The notes beneath the pieces were generated by a model that made no database searches, had not been told where the DNA came from, and saw only the letters and a program-made list of their open reading frames with translations. The position numbers and the translations under genes are program-made. 10,594 bases of DNA. It comes from Chloroflexota bacterium (lineage in GTDB: Bacteria > Chloroflexota > Dormibacteria > CF-121). Each line of letters opens with the position of its first letter. The stretch's first letter is position 1. Positions 1 to 5,388 of this stretch are shown piece by piece. The stretch is from NCBI GenBank assembly GCA_005881235.1, contig VBEQ01000051.1, forward strand, positions 1 to 10,594, written 5' to 3'.

Positions 1-607
1 GCGATTTGTCCGTCGGCGTCGCGATCGAGATGGCGAAGCCGTTATAGGTCTCGTCCTTCCATTGGAACTTCTTGCCCCAGGTGCTCGCGCGCAGCTTCGC
101 CAGCATCGCCTGCGCTTTCGCGTCGTCACGGGAGACGGCGTAAAAGGCCGACGGGCTGTTCTCGGTCTTGACCAGGTTCAGCTGCGCGCTGAAGGCGATT
201 TGCGATCCCAGCCAGGGCTGGATATCGCTGCTAAACGTAAATCCCGAGTCCTTGAGGGCCAGGTCGAGCTTGTCGGCGATGGCCTTGTCCGTCTTGTAAT
301 CGGGGAAGCTGTGCACCGCTCGCAGCAGGTTGACCTTCTGCGCCACGGAGGGATCGAGGTTGGCCACGGCGATCACGTCCGCGCTGGCGGGCACCATCTT
401 CTCGATCGAGGACGTCTGCTTGGCGAGAATCAGGACCGCGGCGGCGCTCACCAAGCCGAGGGCGAGGACCGCGCCGGCCGGAATCAGCAGGCGCCGGTGG
501 CGGAGAAGCCACGATTGCGGCGCGACCGCAGCGGCGGGAGCGGCCGGCGGTACAGGCTGCCCGGAATCGGGCTGCGGAGTCGTTGTTTGGTCGCCTTCGA
601 TACTCAT
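1..607 (-). CDS. Membrane-anchored DUF3352-like protein (3' end beyond window)
   Basis: The frame stays open from an ATG at 607 to the left edge, giving about 202 codons with no stop, so the C-terminus is missing. The protein starts with a polar Pro/Ala-rich segment (residues 1-30), then a basic patch (LLRHRRLL, 34-41) and one hydrophobic helix at about 40-62. This implies an inside-out N-terminal anchor with the rest outside the membrane. The exported part begins with MVPASADVIAVANLDPS and has repeated blocks such as FSSDIQPWLGSQIAF and SPSAFYAVSRDDAKAQAML. I recognise these as the pattern of the DUF3352 family (function unknown; seen in Chloroflexota, cyanobacteria and relatives). It lies 46 bp downstream of the synthase gene on the same strand and may be cotranscribed with it. 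Upstream of the ATG there is only a weak GAGG, about 9 nt away. Identity to DUF3352 is from memory of the family; the coding call itself is firm. Confidence 0.8.
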   Translation of the reverse strand, partial: MSIEGDQTTTPQPDSGQPVPPAAPAAAVAPQSWLLRHRRLLIPAGAVLALGLVSAAAVLILAKQTSSIEKMVPASADVIAVANLDPSVAQKVNLLRAVHSFPDYKTDKAIADKLDLALKDSGFTFSSDIQPWLGSQIAFSAQLNLVKTENSPSAFYAVSRDDAKAQAMLAKLRASTWGKKFQWKDETYNGFAISIATPTDKS

Positions 608-653
608 CCGGGGGATGCCTCACAGCAGCAACTCCCCCGCTTCGGGCAACTTG

Positions 654-1970
654 TTAGCTGCGCGTGGTCGTTGCCAGGGCGTTGCCGAAATGCAACGTGG
701 CGAGGGCCTGCATCTCGTCGGGAGAGAATCCCGTGCTGCGGCCGGCCTGGTACTGCCGCTCGACCTCGCGGTGGATCGCCGCCACCCGGGCGTCGTCTTT
801 GCGCACCTGGGCGGCGCCCTTCAGACCCAGCGTCGTGTTGACCCAGTAGGCGATGCCGGCCAGCCCCGACCGGTCGTTGACCGTGATGCCGAGCGGCCGA
901 TCGAGAATGCGCGCCGTGTCGAAGATGTTGTAGATCTCCTCGTTCTTGAGCAGGCCGTCGGCGTGAATGCCGGCGCTGGTCACGTTGAATCCGGCGCCGG
1001 CGAACGGATAGTTCGCGGGCAGCGGCGTCCCCAGCTGGTCGCGGAAATAGGCCGCCGCGCGCGTGATCGCGGTGGTGTCGACGCCCGGTGTCTCGCCGCG
1101 CAAACCGGCGTGATCGATGATCAGCGCTTCGAGTGGCGGGTTGCCAGTGCGCTCGCCGAAGCCAAAGAACGAACCGTTGGCGGCGGCGCAGCCATAGAGC
1201 CAGGCGGCGACGGTGTTGACTTCGCCGCGATGGAAATCATTGTGCCCGTGCCACTCGAGGTGCTCGGGCGCGACGCCGAGGCTCTCCGTGAAGAATCGCA
1301 CCAGCCGGGGCACGCCCCGGGGCAGCGCCGCCTCGGGCCAGGGCAGCCCGAAGCCCATCGTGTCGCACAGCCGGAACTTGACGGCCACGCCCGCCCGACG
1401 GCCCAGCTCCTGGAGCGACGCGACGAGCGGCGCGACGAAGCCGTCCAGGTCGGCCCGGGTCAGATCTTCAAGATGGCAACGAGGGCGCAGGCCGGCATCG
1501 ATGACGGCGCTCACGACCCGCGCGTAGTCGTCGGCGGCCTGACGGCGTGTGCGGTTCATCTTCAGGTAGATGTGGTAGTCGGAGGCCGACACCAGGATGC
1601 CGGTTTCCCTGACGCCGGTCGCCGCGACCGTCTTGAGATCGTCGAGTGAGGCCCGCATCCAGGTCGTCACCTCGGGCCCCGGTCGCTGCTGACAGGCGGC
1701 GATCGCCTCGCGATCGACGGCGGTGTAGGCGAAGAACTCGGTCTGGCGAATCACCGGCCCGCCCAGTTGGTTCAGCAAGTCGTAGAGATGGACGATCTGC
1801 TCGACGGTGTACGGAGCACGGGCTTGCTGGCCATCCCGAAATGTCGTGTCCGTAATCCAGATGTCGGCGGGGAGGGCCTGCGGGACTCCGTCGGGCTCAA
1901 AGCGGATCGGCGGGATCCGGCTATAGGGAAAGTCCTGGCGCAGCAGGTCCGGTTCCGTGCGGTTCAGCAC
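654..1970 (-). CDS. Re-citrate synthase-type DRE-TIM metallolyase
   Basis: This 438-residue enzyme belongs to the HMGL-like/DRE-TIM family (2-isopropylmalate, homocitrate and Re-citrate synthases), which condenses acetyl-CoA with a 2-oxoacid using a divalent metal. Visible motifs are DTTFRDGQQA (41-50, with R45 and D46 the usual catalytic/metal pair), QTEFF with E78, HGHND (241-245, metal-binding histidines), GFGERTGNPPLE (270-281) and SAGIHADGLLKNEEIYNIFD (332-351, H336). Spans such as ARAPYTVEQIV, WHGHNDFH and FGERTGN match what I remember of the Clostridium kluyveri Re-citrate synthase more closely than LeuA or NifV. There is no LeuA C-terminal regulatory domain. The predicted reaction is acetyl-CoA plus oxaloacetate to citrate and CoA, in the cytosol. 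A homocitrate or isopropylmalate synthase is the alternative; substrate cannot be read from sequence alone. The start is GTG at 1970, with no good Shine-Dalgarno sequence, just downstream of a promoter-like pair of hexamers. The HTH gene is divergent. Confidence 0.82.
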   Translation of the reverse strand: MLNRTEPDLLRQDFPYSRIPPIRFEPDGVPQALPADIWITDTTFRDGQQARAPYTVEQIVHLYDLLNQLGGPVIRQTEFFAYTAVDREAIAACQQRPGPEVTTWMRASLDDLKTVAATGVRETGILVSASDYHIYLKMNRTRRQAADDYARVVSAVIDAGLRPRCHLEDLTRADLDGFVAPLVASLQELGRRAGVAVKFRLCDTMGFGLPWPEAALPRGVPRLVRFFTESLGVAPEHLEWHGHNDFHRGEVNTVAAWLYGCAAANGSFFGFGERTGNPPLEALIIDHAGLRGETPGVDTTAITRAAAYFRDQLGTPLPANYPFAGAGFNVTSAGIHADGLLKNEEIYNIFDTARILDRPLGITVNDRSGLAGIAYWVNTTLGLKGAAQVRKDDARVAAIHREVERQYQAGRSTGFSPDEMQALATLHFGNALATTTRS

Positions 1971-1975
1971 GCCTC

Positions 1976-2005
1976 ATTGTATGCATATGTTGATTTGTAT
2001 TGCAA
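1976..2005 (-). promoter_or_regulatory. Probable promoter of the synthase gene, leaderless layout
   Basis: On the minus strand TTGCAA (2005-2000; 4 of 6 matches to TTGACA) is followed after 18 nt by TACAAT (1981-1976; 5 of 6 matches to TATAAT). The expected start of transcription, about 7 nt past the -10, falls on the GTG start codon at 1970. There is no ribosome-binding site, so a leaderless mRNA fits. The stretch is AT-rich compared with its surroundings. On the plus strand it contains two copies of TTGTAT 18 nt apart (1977-1982 and 1995-2000), a possible direct-repeat operator. Confidence 0.55.
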
Positions 2006-2047
2006 TCTGTTGACTGCAGCGATCAGTTCACGTACGCTTGGCTGAGC

Positions 2048-2284
2048 GTGATCGAGTTCCACGGAGAGCCCTACCTGAGCGCGGCCGAAGCCTGCGAGTT
2101 GCTCGGCGTCAAGCCGGCCACGCTGTATGCCTACGTCAGCCGGGGCGTGCTACAGAGTTACCGGCAGGGCATCAAGCGTGCACGGCTCTATCGCCGTGGA
2201 GAGCTGGAACGGGTTCTCCACCTGCGGCCCAGTCGCGGCTTCTCTCCCCTCCCCCACGCCGCCGACTGGATGGGCGACCCTTAG
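2048..2284 (+). CDS. Small stand-alone HTH protein (MerR/excisionase type)
   Basis: The protein is about 78 residues and is almost only a winged-helix/HTH unit. YLSAAEACELLGVKPATLYAY forms the two HTH helices (about residues 9-29). SRGVLQSYRQG and ARLYRRGELERVL look like the wing and the following helix. The sequence strongly recalls the N-terminal HTH domain fused to some citrate synthase-family proteins, but no citrate synthase domain follows: it ends in a short Pro-rich tail (SRGFSPLPHAADWMGDP). It is transcribed away from the Re-citrate synthase-type gene, so a role as local regulator is a reasonable inference. I prefer the GTG at 2048 because the family's proteins begin just before the YLS motif. 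A TTG at 2000 would add 16 residues without family support and would overlap the divergent promoter. Neither start has a clear Shine-Dalgarno sequence. Its stop overlaps the stop of the convergent small gene (TTAG, 2281-2284). Confidence 0.75.
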   Translation: MIEFHGEPYLSAAEACELLGVKPATLYAYVSRGVLQSYRQGIKRARLYRRGELERVLHLRPSRGFSPLPHAADWMGDP

Positions 2285-2433
2285 GCCGCCACCATGTGCG
2301 TCGCGCCACAGATGCGGCACTTCTCCTCGCGCTGACCGCCTTCGCTCTTCCCCGTCGCCTTCCAGGGCCATCCTGACTTCTTGATGTGGCAAATGCATGG
2401 CTTGCTCTCGGTTTTCGTCGTCCCCTGTGCCAC
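2281..2433 (-). CDS. 50-residue Cys/His-rich, probably zinc-binding protein
   Basis: This is a complete 50-residue reading frame from GTG at 2433 to TAA at 2281, preceded by a strong Shine-Dalgarno sequence (AGGAGG with 6 nt spacing). The N-terminal knuckle is CICH (C13, C15, H16). A basic, Trp-containing linker follows (KKSGWPWKATGKSEGGQ). The second knuckle is CRICG (C39, C42), with H46 in GATHM. The paired cysteines suggest one small zinc ribbon or knuckle. The abundant Lys and Arg suggest nucleic-acid or protein binding in the cytosol; both are inferences. I do not recognise a named family. Two longer overlapping minus-strand frames exist here, but they lack this ribosome-binding site and lose the Cys pattern. 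Its TAA overlaps the TAG of the convergent HTH gene. Confidence 0.75.
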   Translation of the reverse strand: MAQGTTKTESKPCICHIKKSGWPWKATGKSEGGQREEKCRICGATHMVAA

Positions 2434-2439
2434 GGTGCG

Positions 2440-2445
2440 CCTCCT
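2440..2445 (-). promoter_or_regulatory. Strong Shine-Dalgarno that fixes the start of the Cys/His-rich gene
   Basis: The minus strand reads AAAAAGGAGG followed by 6 nt and GTG at 2433. It is one of only a few strong ribosome-binding sites in the window, and it selects the 50-residue frame over the overlapping frames. Confidence 0.75.
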
Positions 2446-2476
2446 TTTTGATCGGGCATCGTCTTATGCCGCGCTT

Positions 2477-2505
2477 ACTATGCGCCGCACGTGACACAGG
2501 TTCAA
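2477..2505 (-). promoter_or_regulatory. Candidate promoter of the Cys/His-rich gene
   Basis: On the minus strand TTGAAC (2505-2500) and CATAGT (2482-2477) are separated by 17 nt. This would start transcription near 2470 and give a leader of about 36 nt that contains the strong Shine-Dalgarno sequence. Each hexamer matches its consensus at 4 of 6 positions, so this is only a candidate. The -35 overlaps a small hairpin, AGCCC-ACT-GGGCT (2505-2517), at the end of the preceding gene. Confidence 0.35.
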
Positions 2506-2515
2506 GCCCAGTGGG

Positions 2516-2707
2516 CTACCGAAAAGTGCTGTAGTCGATCTCCTTCTTGCGCTCGAAGGCTTCCTCGCGCGTGGCGAACGTCTGGAAGTAGCCGCGGCCG
2601 TGGAGCACGTAGATGCCGTCGACATCGTCGCGCGTCACCCTCAATTCGGGGAGATCGATGTTGTAGACCTGGCCCGAATCAGTCGCGCGCAAACGGGGGG
2701 CTGCCAT
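2516..2707 (-). CDS. Small hypothetical protein, 63 residues
   Basis: I do not recognise the family. The protein reads as a compact alternating beta-strand pattern followed by a helix. Likely strands are at about 12-24 (SGQVYNIDLPELRV) and 29-45 (VDGIYVLHGRGYFQTF). A charged helix follows at 46-57 (ATREEAFERKKEID), ending in YSTFR. It has no membrane segment and no cysteines, so it is probably cytosolic. The ATG at 2707 lies 6 nt after a TACAAT hexamer and has no Shine-Dalgarno sequence, which suggests a leaderless transcript. It sits 30 bp downstream of the aldolase stop on the same strand, and a hairpin lies in the gap, so it may be a separate unit. The mixed strand/helix pattern and the promoter-like element support a real gene. 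Confidence 0.6.
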   Translation of the reverse strand: MAAPRLRATDSGQVYNIDLPELRVTRDDVDGIYVLHGRGYFQTFATREEAFERKKEIDYSTFR

Positions 2708-2713
2708 GGGCGG

Positions 2714-2719
2714 ATTGTA
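2714..2719 (-). promoter_or_regulatory. -10-like TACAAT ahead of the 63-residue gene
   Basis: Minus-strand TACAAT sits 6 nt before the ATG at 2707, the spacing expected for a leaderless transcript. I see no convincing -35 at 16-18 nt, so this is weaker than the synthase promoter. Confidence 0.4.
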
Positions 2720-2721
2720 TC

Positions 2722-2737
2722 GCCGCCACCAGGCGGC
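2722..2737 (-). other. Stem-loop directly after the aldolase stop codon
   Basis: A perfect 6-bp inverted repeat, GCCGCC-TGGT-GGCGGC as read on the minus strand, starts immediately after the TAA of the aldolase gene. No T-run follows, so it is not a classical intrinsic terminator. It may protect the mRNA 3' end or weaken read-through into the 63-residue gene. Confidence 0.45.
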
Positions 2738-3814
2738 TTAGGCGACGGTGACCTGGTCCATCAAGTAGACGTCCTGCACGGCGTTGAGCAGTTGAATACC
2801 CTCGCTCATCGGCCGCATGAACGCCTTGCGCCCGGTGATCAAGCCGGTGCCGCCGGCCCGCTTGTTGATCACCGCCGTCTTGACGGCTTCTTTGAGATCA
2901 CTTTCTCCTGACGAGGCACCACCTGAGTTGATGAGGCCACTGCGGCCCATGTAGCAGTTCGCCACCTGGTAGCGAGTCAGATCGATGGGATGGTCCGTCG
3001 TCAGCTTCTCGTAGACCGCCTTCGAGGTCTTGCCAAACTTCAGGACATCGAAGCCGCGATTGGTCTCGGGCAGCTTCTGCTTGATGATGTCGGCCTCGAT
3101 GGTGACGCCCATGTGATTGGCCTGCCCGGTGAGGTCGGCCGCGACCTCGTAATTGACGCCGTCTTTCGTAAACGCCGGATTTCGGACGTAACACCAGAGC
3201 ACCGTCGCCATCCCCAGCTCGTGCGCCTCGTGGAAGGCGGCCGAGATCTCCTGGATCTGCCGATCCGACTCCTCCGAGCCGAAGTAAATCGTGGCGCCCA
3301 GCGCCACCGCGCCGAGCTCCCAGGCCTCTTTCACGGTCCCGAAGCGAATCTGGTCGTATTTGTTCGGATAGGTCAGCAGCTCGTTGTGATTGATCTTGCA
3401 GATGAAGGGGATCTTGTGCGCGTACTTGCGGGCGACCGAGCCGAGCACGCCGAACGTCGAGGCGACGGCGTTGCAGCCGCCCTCGATGGCCAGCTCGACG
3501 ATCTTCTCGCCGTCGAAGTAGGCCGGGTTGGCGGCAAAGGACGCGCCGGCGGAATGCTCGATGCCCTGGTCCACCGGGAGGATCGAGAGGTACCCGGTAC
3601 CGGCGAGGCGCCCGTGGTCGAAGAGCGACTCGAGACTGCGCAGCACGCGGGTGGGGCGGTCGCTGGTCGCAAAGATCCGGGTGATGAAGTCAGGGCCGGG
3701 AAGATGCAGCTGCGACTTCGGGATCGTTTTGCACTCGTGTTCGAGCAGGTCCCGGGCGTCGTTTCCCAGAATCGACTCGAGCTTGCTGAGCGACGTCGCG
3801 GTGGCGGTGGCCAT
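2738..3814 (-). CDS. fbaB: Class I fructose-bisphosphate aldolase (FbaB/DhnA type)
   Basis: This cytosolic 358-residue enzyme interconverts fructose 1,6-bisphosphate with dihydroxyacetone phosphate and glyceraldehyde 3-phosphate in glycolysis and gluconeogenesis, using a Schiff-base lysine and no metal. It aligns by eye over nearly its full length with Escherichia coli FbaB (350 residues). Shared blocks include GRLAGTGYLSILPVDQG (68-84), EHSAGASFAANP (86-97), GATIYFGSEES (173-183), ADLTGQANH (226-234) and AVINKRAGG near the end. K245 in ADIIKQK falls at the position of the E. coli catalytic K237. The ATG at 3814 is chosen because an AGGAGG lies 5 nt upstream and family similarity begins about there. 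The frame stays open for another 207 codons upstream, but only as the antisense of the exporter gene. The exporter gene is divergent, 75 bp away. Confidence 0.95.
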   Translation of the reverse strand: MATATATSLSKLESILGNDARDLLEHECKTIPKSQLHLPGPDFITRIFATSDRPTRVLRSLESLFDHGRLAGTGYLSILPVDQGIEHSAGASFAANPAYFDGEKIVELAIEGGCNAVASTFGVLGSVARKYAHKIPFICKINHNELLTYPNKYDQIRFGTVKEAWELGAVALGATIYFGSEESDRQIQEISAAFHEAHELGMATVLWCYVRNPAFTKDGVNYEVAADLTGQANHMGVTIEADIIKQKLPETNRGFDVLKFGKTSKAVYEKLTTDHPIDLTRYQVANCYMGRSGLINSGGASSGESDLKEAVKTAVINKRAGGTGLITGRKAFMRPMSEGIQLLNAVQDVYLMDQVTVA

Positions 3815-3819
3815 CTGCT

Positions 3820-3825
3820 CCTCCT
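3820..3825 (-). promoter_or_regulatory. Shine-Dalgarno that fixes the aldolase start
   Basis: Minus-strand AAAAGGAGG ends 5 nt before ATG 3814. It separates the true aldolase start from the artificial upstream extension of the same open frame. Confidence 0.8.
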
Positions 3826-3889
3826 TTTGACCGGATCTGTCCTTAAGTTTAGGCCTTGACTCGCCCGTAAACTGAGTCTCGATGGTGGC

Positions 3890-4705
3890 GTGGTAAACGG
3901 TCGCGTCGCACGCCTCCTCCCCATCGGCCTCGTCACCGGGCTGGCCGGCGGCTTGCTGGGCGTCGGCGGTGGCTTCGTCATGGTGCCCGCCATGGTTTAT
4001 CTGCTGAAGACGCCCCAACGCGAGGCCAACGGGACGTCGCTGGCCGTCATCGTGCCGGTTGCGATTGTCGGGGCCACCATCCTCGGACAGGGCCACCAGG
4101 TCGATATCCAGGTCGGAGTCATCCTGGCGATCGGGGCGGTTGGCGGCGCGGTCCTTGGTGCGCGGCTGACCCGTCGGGTTTCCGACATCGGCCTTCGCCG
4201 CGCCTTCGGCATCGTGGCGGTCGTCGCCGGGGTTGTGATGATCGGCGACTCGGTCGTGCGCGCTGTCGCCGGCGACGTCCATATCGCCGGCGGCCTGCAC
4301 CCCAGCGGAATCTCGCTCTGGCTGATGGCCCTGGTGGTCGGTGCCATCGCCGGCGTCTTGAGTGGTCTGCTGGGTATCGGCGGCGGCGCCATCATGGTGC
4401 CGGCCATGACGGTGCTGATGGGAATGAGTCAGCACTTAGCGCAGGGAACGTCGCTGCTGGTGATCATTCCGACCGCGATCTCCGGCTCGATCACGCACTT
4501 TCGCATGGGCAACATCCGGCTCGAGACCGCGGCCTGGCTCTCCGGCGGCGGTGTCGTCGGCGCGGTTGCCGGCGCCTTCCTCGCGCTGGCGAGCCCCGAC
4601 GCGATCCTTCGCCTGCTCTTTGGCTCTTACCTCGCGTTCACGGGCGCCCGCATGCTGCAAGCGCCGAAGACGAAAGTCACGCAGCCTACAATGGCGAGTC
4701 AATGA
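3890..4705 (+). CDS. TauE/SafE-family membrane exporter
   Basis: This 271-residue integral membrane protein has about eight hydrophobic segments. It is built as a tandem duplication: the glycine-rich signature GLLGVGGGFVMVPAM (21-35) recurs as GLLGIGGGAIMVPAM (159-173), each followed by a GTSL motif (48-51 and 186-189). This internal repeat is diagnostic of the TauE/SafE family (PF01925), whose members export or import small anions such as sulfite or sulfoacetate at the cytoplasmic membrane. The substrate is not identifiable here because no sulfur-metabolism gene is adjacent. Translation probably starts at GTG 3890; a nearby ATG at 3882 is in another frame and hits a stop at once, and the Shine-Dalgarno sequence is weak. 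It overlaps the next gene by ATGA (4702-4705), implying translational coupling. The aldolase gene is divergent. Confidence 0.88.
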   Translation: MVNGRVARLLPIGLVTGLAGGLLGVGGGFVMVPAMVYLLKTPQREANGTSLAVIVPVAIVGATILGQGHQVDIQVGVILAIGAVGGAVLGARLTRRVSDIGLRRAFGIVAVVAGVVMIGDSVVRAVAGDVHIAGGLHPSGISLWLMALVVGAIAGVLSGLLGIGGGAIMVPAMTVLMGMSQHLAQGTSLLVIIPTAISGSITHFRMGNIRLETAAWLSGGGVVGAVAGAFLALASPDAILRLLFGSYLAFTGARMLQAPKTKVTQPTMASQ

Positions 4706-5046
4706 GCCTGGTCGATTGGTCGGTGATCATCATGGGCGGTTGGACCCTCGCGATTATCGTCACCGGCCTGGTCATGGCACTCCGGCCCGGCTCGGGCGAG
4801 TTCGAATACGACACGCCGCTGACGGAACCGCTCGTGCTGCGCCAGGCCGCCGGCGTGATGCCGCGCCGAGCCTGGGGCTTTCGCCCGGCGGTCCATCACT
4901 CGCGCTACGACCCCGCTCCCTGGCAGGTGCAGCCGCCGCGGACGGACGAGCACAGCCTCGATATCGTCGAGCGCGCCACCGACATCAAACGCGAGCTTGG
5001 CAGTGAGCACCCGCCGTGGGAGCGCCTCGACCGACAGGGACTGTAG
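4702..5046 (+). CDS. Small single-pass membrane protein, coupled to the exporter
   Basis: The 114-residue product has one N-terminal hydrophobic helix (about 5-27, VDWSVIIMGGWTLAIIVTGLV) followed by a charged, Pro- and Trp-containing soluble tail (PLVLRQAAGVMPRRAWGF, ERATDIKRELG). I recognise no family. The ATG overlaps the exporter stop as ATGA, so the two are very likely translated together, and the protein could be an accessory subunit; that role is inference from position only. A TACAAT hexamer 9 nt before the ATG could also give an internal promoter. It ends with a TAG at 5044-5046, only 3 nt from the stop of the convergent gene. Confidence 0.7.
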   Translation: MSLVDWSVIIMGGWTLAIIVTGLVMALRPGSGEFEYDTPLTEPLVLRQAAGVMPRRAWGFRPAVHHSRYDPAPWQVQPPRTDEHSLDIVERATDIKRELGSEHPPWERLDRQGL

Positions 5047-5049
5047 ACC

Positions 5050-5376
5050 CTATTCGCCGAGCTCGCGGCTGACCCGGTCGAGCACGTCGAGCATCCGCCG
5101 CGAGGTCGCGTGCAGGCTCTCCTGGAGGAGGGTCAGCGCGTGGTGGGCATCGGCGAGGACGTCGGCCTCGCCGGTCAGGTCCTCCGGAGTTTGCGCAAAG
5201 CGCGGCAGCACATCCTCGAACAGCAACTGGAAGCGCTGCTCCGCGAGCGCCAGGCAGGTGGCCAGCGTGACGATCTGGTCTTCCACCTGGGGATCGAGAC
5301 TACGCAGGGCCTGCCAGGCGGGCTCGGGGACCGCGCTGCTGCCGGGCGAGGACGCGCCTGCCATCTCGAGCATCAT
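5050..5376 (-). CDS. Hypothetical helical protein, about 108 residues
   Basis: I do not recognise this protein. After a short Ala/Ser/Pro leader (MAGASSPGSSAVPEP) the rest reads as amphipathic helices: WQALRSLDPQVEDQIVTLAT, LALAEQRFQLLFEDVLPRF and ADAHHALTLLQESLHATSRR, ending MLDVLDRVSRELGE. The residue pattern suggests a small helical bundle in the cytosol, with no membrane helix and a single cysteine (C41). Possible starts are ATG 5376, the adjacent ATG 5373, or ATG 5364; none has a clear Shine-Dalgarno sequence. The open frame continues upstream, but only as the antisense of the hydrolase gene. It is divergent from the hydrolase with 12 bp between start codons, and convergent with the small membrane protein. 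Confidence 0.55.
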   Translation of the reverse strand: MMLEMAGASSPGSSAVPEPAWQALRSLDPQVEDQIVTLATCLALAEQRFQLLFEDVLPRFAQTPEDLTGEADVLADAHHALTLLQESLHATSRRMLDVLDRVSRELGE

Positions 5377-5388
5377 GCTAATGCGCGA

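Noticed and set aside
330..1649. Long plus-strand open frame opposite the DUF3352-like and synthase genes
   Set aside because: It has no recognisable domain and an Arg/Gly/Ala-rich composition, as expected for antisense of GC-rich codons; the minus strand carries clear enzyme motifs.
2048..2284. HTH protein as a phage excisionase marking an integrated element
   Set aside because: No integrase, attachment-site repeat or other phage gene is nearby, and the sequence looks closer to citrate synthase-linked HTH domains.
2495..2520. GGTTCAAGCCC resembling a tRNA T-arm
   Set aside because: The T-stem has a mismatch, no 5' acceptor strand complementary to GGGCTAC lies upstream, and no anticodon arm can be folded.
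3815..4435. Upstream extension of the aldolase reading frame by about 207 residues
   Set aside because: It is the antisense of the exporter gene, is low-complexity (His, Asp and Gln-rich), and the aldolase has a strong Shine-Dalgarno sequence at ATG 3814 where family similarity starts.
5110..5388. N-terminal extension of the alpha/beta hydrolase
   Set aside because: It is antisense to the 108-residue gene, and the hydrolase fold begins right after ATG 5389. If the small gene proved non-coding this would need another look.
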